DNA of 6,934 bases from Desulfuromonadaceae bacterium (GTDB lineage Bacteria; Desulfobacterota; Desulfuromonadia; Desulfuromonadales; Geopsychrobacteraceae): contig DAOWKG010000231.1 in assembly GCA_030639985.1 (NCBI GenBank), positions 1 to 6,934 on the forward strand, in the 5' to 3' direction. How positions within the stretch are numbered: position 1 is the first letter of the stretch; each line of letters opens with the position of its first letter. A model generated the notes under the pieces. That model ran no database searches and was not told the DNA's origin. It saw only the letters and a list, made by a program, of their open reading frames with translations. Below, in pieces: positions 5,459 through 6,934 of this stretch. The translations under genes were made by a program, and so were the position numbers.

Positions 5459-6934
5459 CTATGTAAGGCTGGATGCTAATGGCAGCAACACAGTAAAGGT
5501 GGTACCCTGTCCTTCTTGGCTTACTACATTGATATCTCCACCGTGAGCAGTCACAATTTGCCGACATTGATAAAGACCGATACCAAAGCCATGTTTTTTG
5601 GTGGTTTCAAATGGCCTGAACAAGCGTTCTTCAATAAAATCGGTGCTCATCCCGGAACCAAAATCTTTGACTTCGATAAAAGCGAAATCATTACGTTGAC
5701 CATAACTGACCTCTACCGGCAATCCAGTCCCAGTTGCCTCCACTGCATTAACCAGCAAGTTAAGCACTACTTTATAGATTTCTTCCTCATCTACAGCGAT
5801 CTGTAACGGTTCACCAGACATTTTTACATTTGCACCTGCGGTTCCAACCGCATCCTGTACGATTGCATGTAGATCGACCGAAGCAATAACCAGTTCCGGC
5901 TTCTCCTTAATGTTTTTCAACCGGGCAATCAAACCCTTCATATTAGTAACGGTATTACCAACCGTTTCCAACATGTCAGCTTGGAACTCGGGATCTTCAA
6001 TATATTCCCTGGCATTATCGAGCATCAAGGACAGTCCAGAAACTTGATTTTTTAAATCGTGCAGTACAAAAGTTGATACTTTACCAATTGCTGCCAATTC
6101 GCGGGTGGTCGATAATTGCTCCGACAGACGCAACCCCTGCACCGTTGCAATCGCCTGACGTGCCAACATCCGCAGGAGATCATAATCTTCATAAGTCAGT
6201 TCTTCATCCGGATTAATCTGCTCCCCTAAGACAATGAATCCAGCCAGTTCATCATCAAAGAAAAGCGGTACAACCATAAAAGCGCCAAAATTAACGATCG
6301 ATTCAATTAACGAATCGTCCAAGTCATAAAGTCTTGTTTTTAGATTGATAATCCAGTTTTTTTGTTTAAGTTCAACAATAAGGGGGTCGGTGGGTAAAAA
6401 TGGCCGCCAATCACGTCTAAAGTTAAATGAAGCGGTATATAAATAACTGTTCGATTCATAATCGTAGAGATAAAATGCCCCCCCTTTACATGCTAATGAA
6501 TCACAAAATAGATCGAGAATCGAGGTCTGAATTTCTACCACTGTTGTCCCGGCAGCAACACAATCAGCAAAGTTTTGCCACTGTTCCCGGTAATCGTACT
6601 TGCTTTGATAAAAATTCTTGTGAATAACAACCTTCAACTTACGGCGCAATTTTTCCGACAAAAAAACGGCCGCAAGCCCCAAACTGCCAACCATCAATAC
6701 CACATAAAAAAACATTTTAGCGTTGGCAACGTTGAAATAACGTAAACCTTCTCCAACTACCCCCAATAAAATCAGATAGCTACCAACGATCAATAATACA
6801 AACGAACGATGGGCAATCCCACGTGACAACGCCAGTTTCGCCCCTTGATTTCGGCGCACATGGGCATAACAAGAAAAAGTCAACGCGATAAATACAGCTA
6901 CCGAACGGAACTCCAAGTAGTTCATATTAATCGA
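5459..6934 (-). CDS. prsK: PrsK: PEP-CTERM system sensor histidine kinase (5' end outside window)
   Basis: Inner-membrane sensor kinase, partner of PrsR. The frame stays open through the right edge, adding three codons before an internal ATG at 6925 that has no ribosome site. PrsK proteins are usually about 680-700 residues with a multi-helix N-terminal membrane domain, so roughly the first 200 residues are probably missing. Counting from that ATG: membrane segments at about 7-21, 41-59 and 71-90; the linker KNFYQSKYDYREQW (103-116) typical of PrsK; a GAF-like domain at about 125-262; the phospho-acceptor H289 in FVLHDLKN; and an HATPase domain with N393 (NLLVNAVEA), D421 (DFGSGM) and GFGIGL (446-451). 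It ends at TAG (5461-5459), 17 bases before prsR, forming a prsK-prsR operon. The signal sensed is unknown. Confidence 0.93.
   Translation of the reverse strand, partial: SINMNYLEFRSVAVFIALTFSCYAHVRRNQGAKLALSRGIAHRSFVLLIVGSYLILLGVVGEGLRYFNVANAKMFFYVVLMVGSLGLAAVFLSEKLRRKLKVVIHKNFYQSKYDYREQWQNFADCVAAGTTVVEIQTSILDLFCDSLACKGGAFYLYDYESNSYLYTASFNFRRDWRPFLPTDPLIVELKQKNWIINLKTRLYDLDDSLIESIVNFGAFMVVPLFFDDELAGFIVLGEQINPDEELTYEDYDLLRMLARQAIATVQGLRLSEQLSTTRELAAIGKVSTFVLHDLKNQVSGLSLMLDNAREYIEDPEFQADMLETVGNTVTNMKGLIARLKNIKEKPELVIASVDLHAIVQDAVGTAGANVKMSGEPLQIAVDEEEIYKVVLNLLVNAVEATGTGLPVEVSYGQRNDFAFIEVKDFGSGMSTDFIEERLFRPFETTKKHGFGIGLYQCRQIVTAHGGDINVVSQEGQGTTFTVLLPLASSLT

Noticed and set aside
5442..5567. N-terminal extension of prsR by about 42 residues
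   Set aside because: It overlaps the end of prsK, shows no receiver-domain similarity, and the ATG at 5441 has a well-spaced ribosome site directly before MEKILIVDD.

Overview
The window looks like chromosomal DNA of a Desulfuromonadales-type bacterium (Geobacter/Desulfuromonas relatives) of moderate GC content. This is an inference. It rests on the pgk-tpiA tandem, a PrsK/PrsR two-component pair of the exosortase/PEP-CTERM type, a Crp/Fnr regulator coupled to a YgbA-family gene, and an FN3-domain surface protein. No rRNA, tRNA, CRISPR array, insertion sequence or integrase is visible.

Left part, 1-1007, + strand: the 3' end of pgk is followed 14 bases later by a complete tpiA, two consecutive glycolysis/gluconeogenesis genes. 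A perfect 13-bp hairpin with flanking A and T runs (1055-1090) separates tpiA from the convergent gene on its right and can terminate transcription from both sides.

Middle, 1153-2979, - strand: an OmpR-family response regulator with no kinase beside it lies downstream of a two-gene unit made of a Crp/Fnr-family regulator and a ygbA-like Cys-rich protein. The last two overlap by four bases (TTGA). YgbA relatives are known from nitrosative-stress (NO) regulons, so the regulator is plausibly an NO or redox sensor that lacks the Fnr iron-sulfur cysteines. Both genes of the pair appear to use non-ATG starts.

3069-3992, + strand, divergent from the Crp/Fnr gene: a secreted FN3 protein of 307 residues. 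Its second FN3-like domain is interrupted by two hydrophobic segments joined by a lysine-rich loop. The second segment ends in a convincing lipobox (LTAC) followed by six glycines. This internal lipoprotein-like signal is the oddest thing in the window.

Right part, 4023-6934, - strand: prsK (5' end outside the window) and prsR, 17 bases apart, form a sensor kinase and sigma54-dependent activator pair of the kind linked to PEP-CTERM/exosortase exopolysaccharide systems. No exosortase, polysaccharide gene or canonical PEP-CTERM protein lies inside the window. The FN3 gene converges on prsR with only 30 bases between them, so it is a candidate, unproven, member of the same surface system.

There is no gene-free stretch longer than 300 bases. 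The largest gaps are 1008-1152 (terminator), 1825-1927 (AT-rich, presumed promoter region of the response regulator) and 2980-3068 (divergent promoter region).
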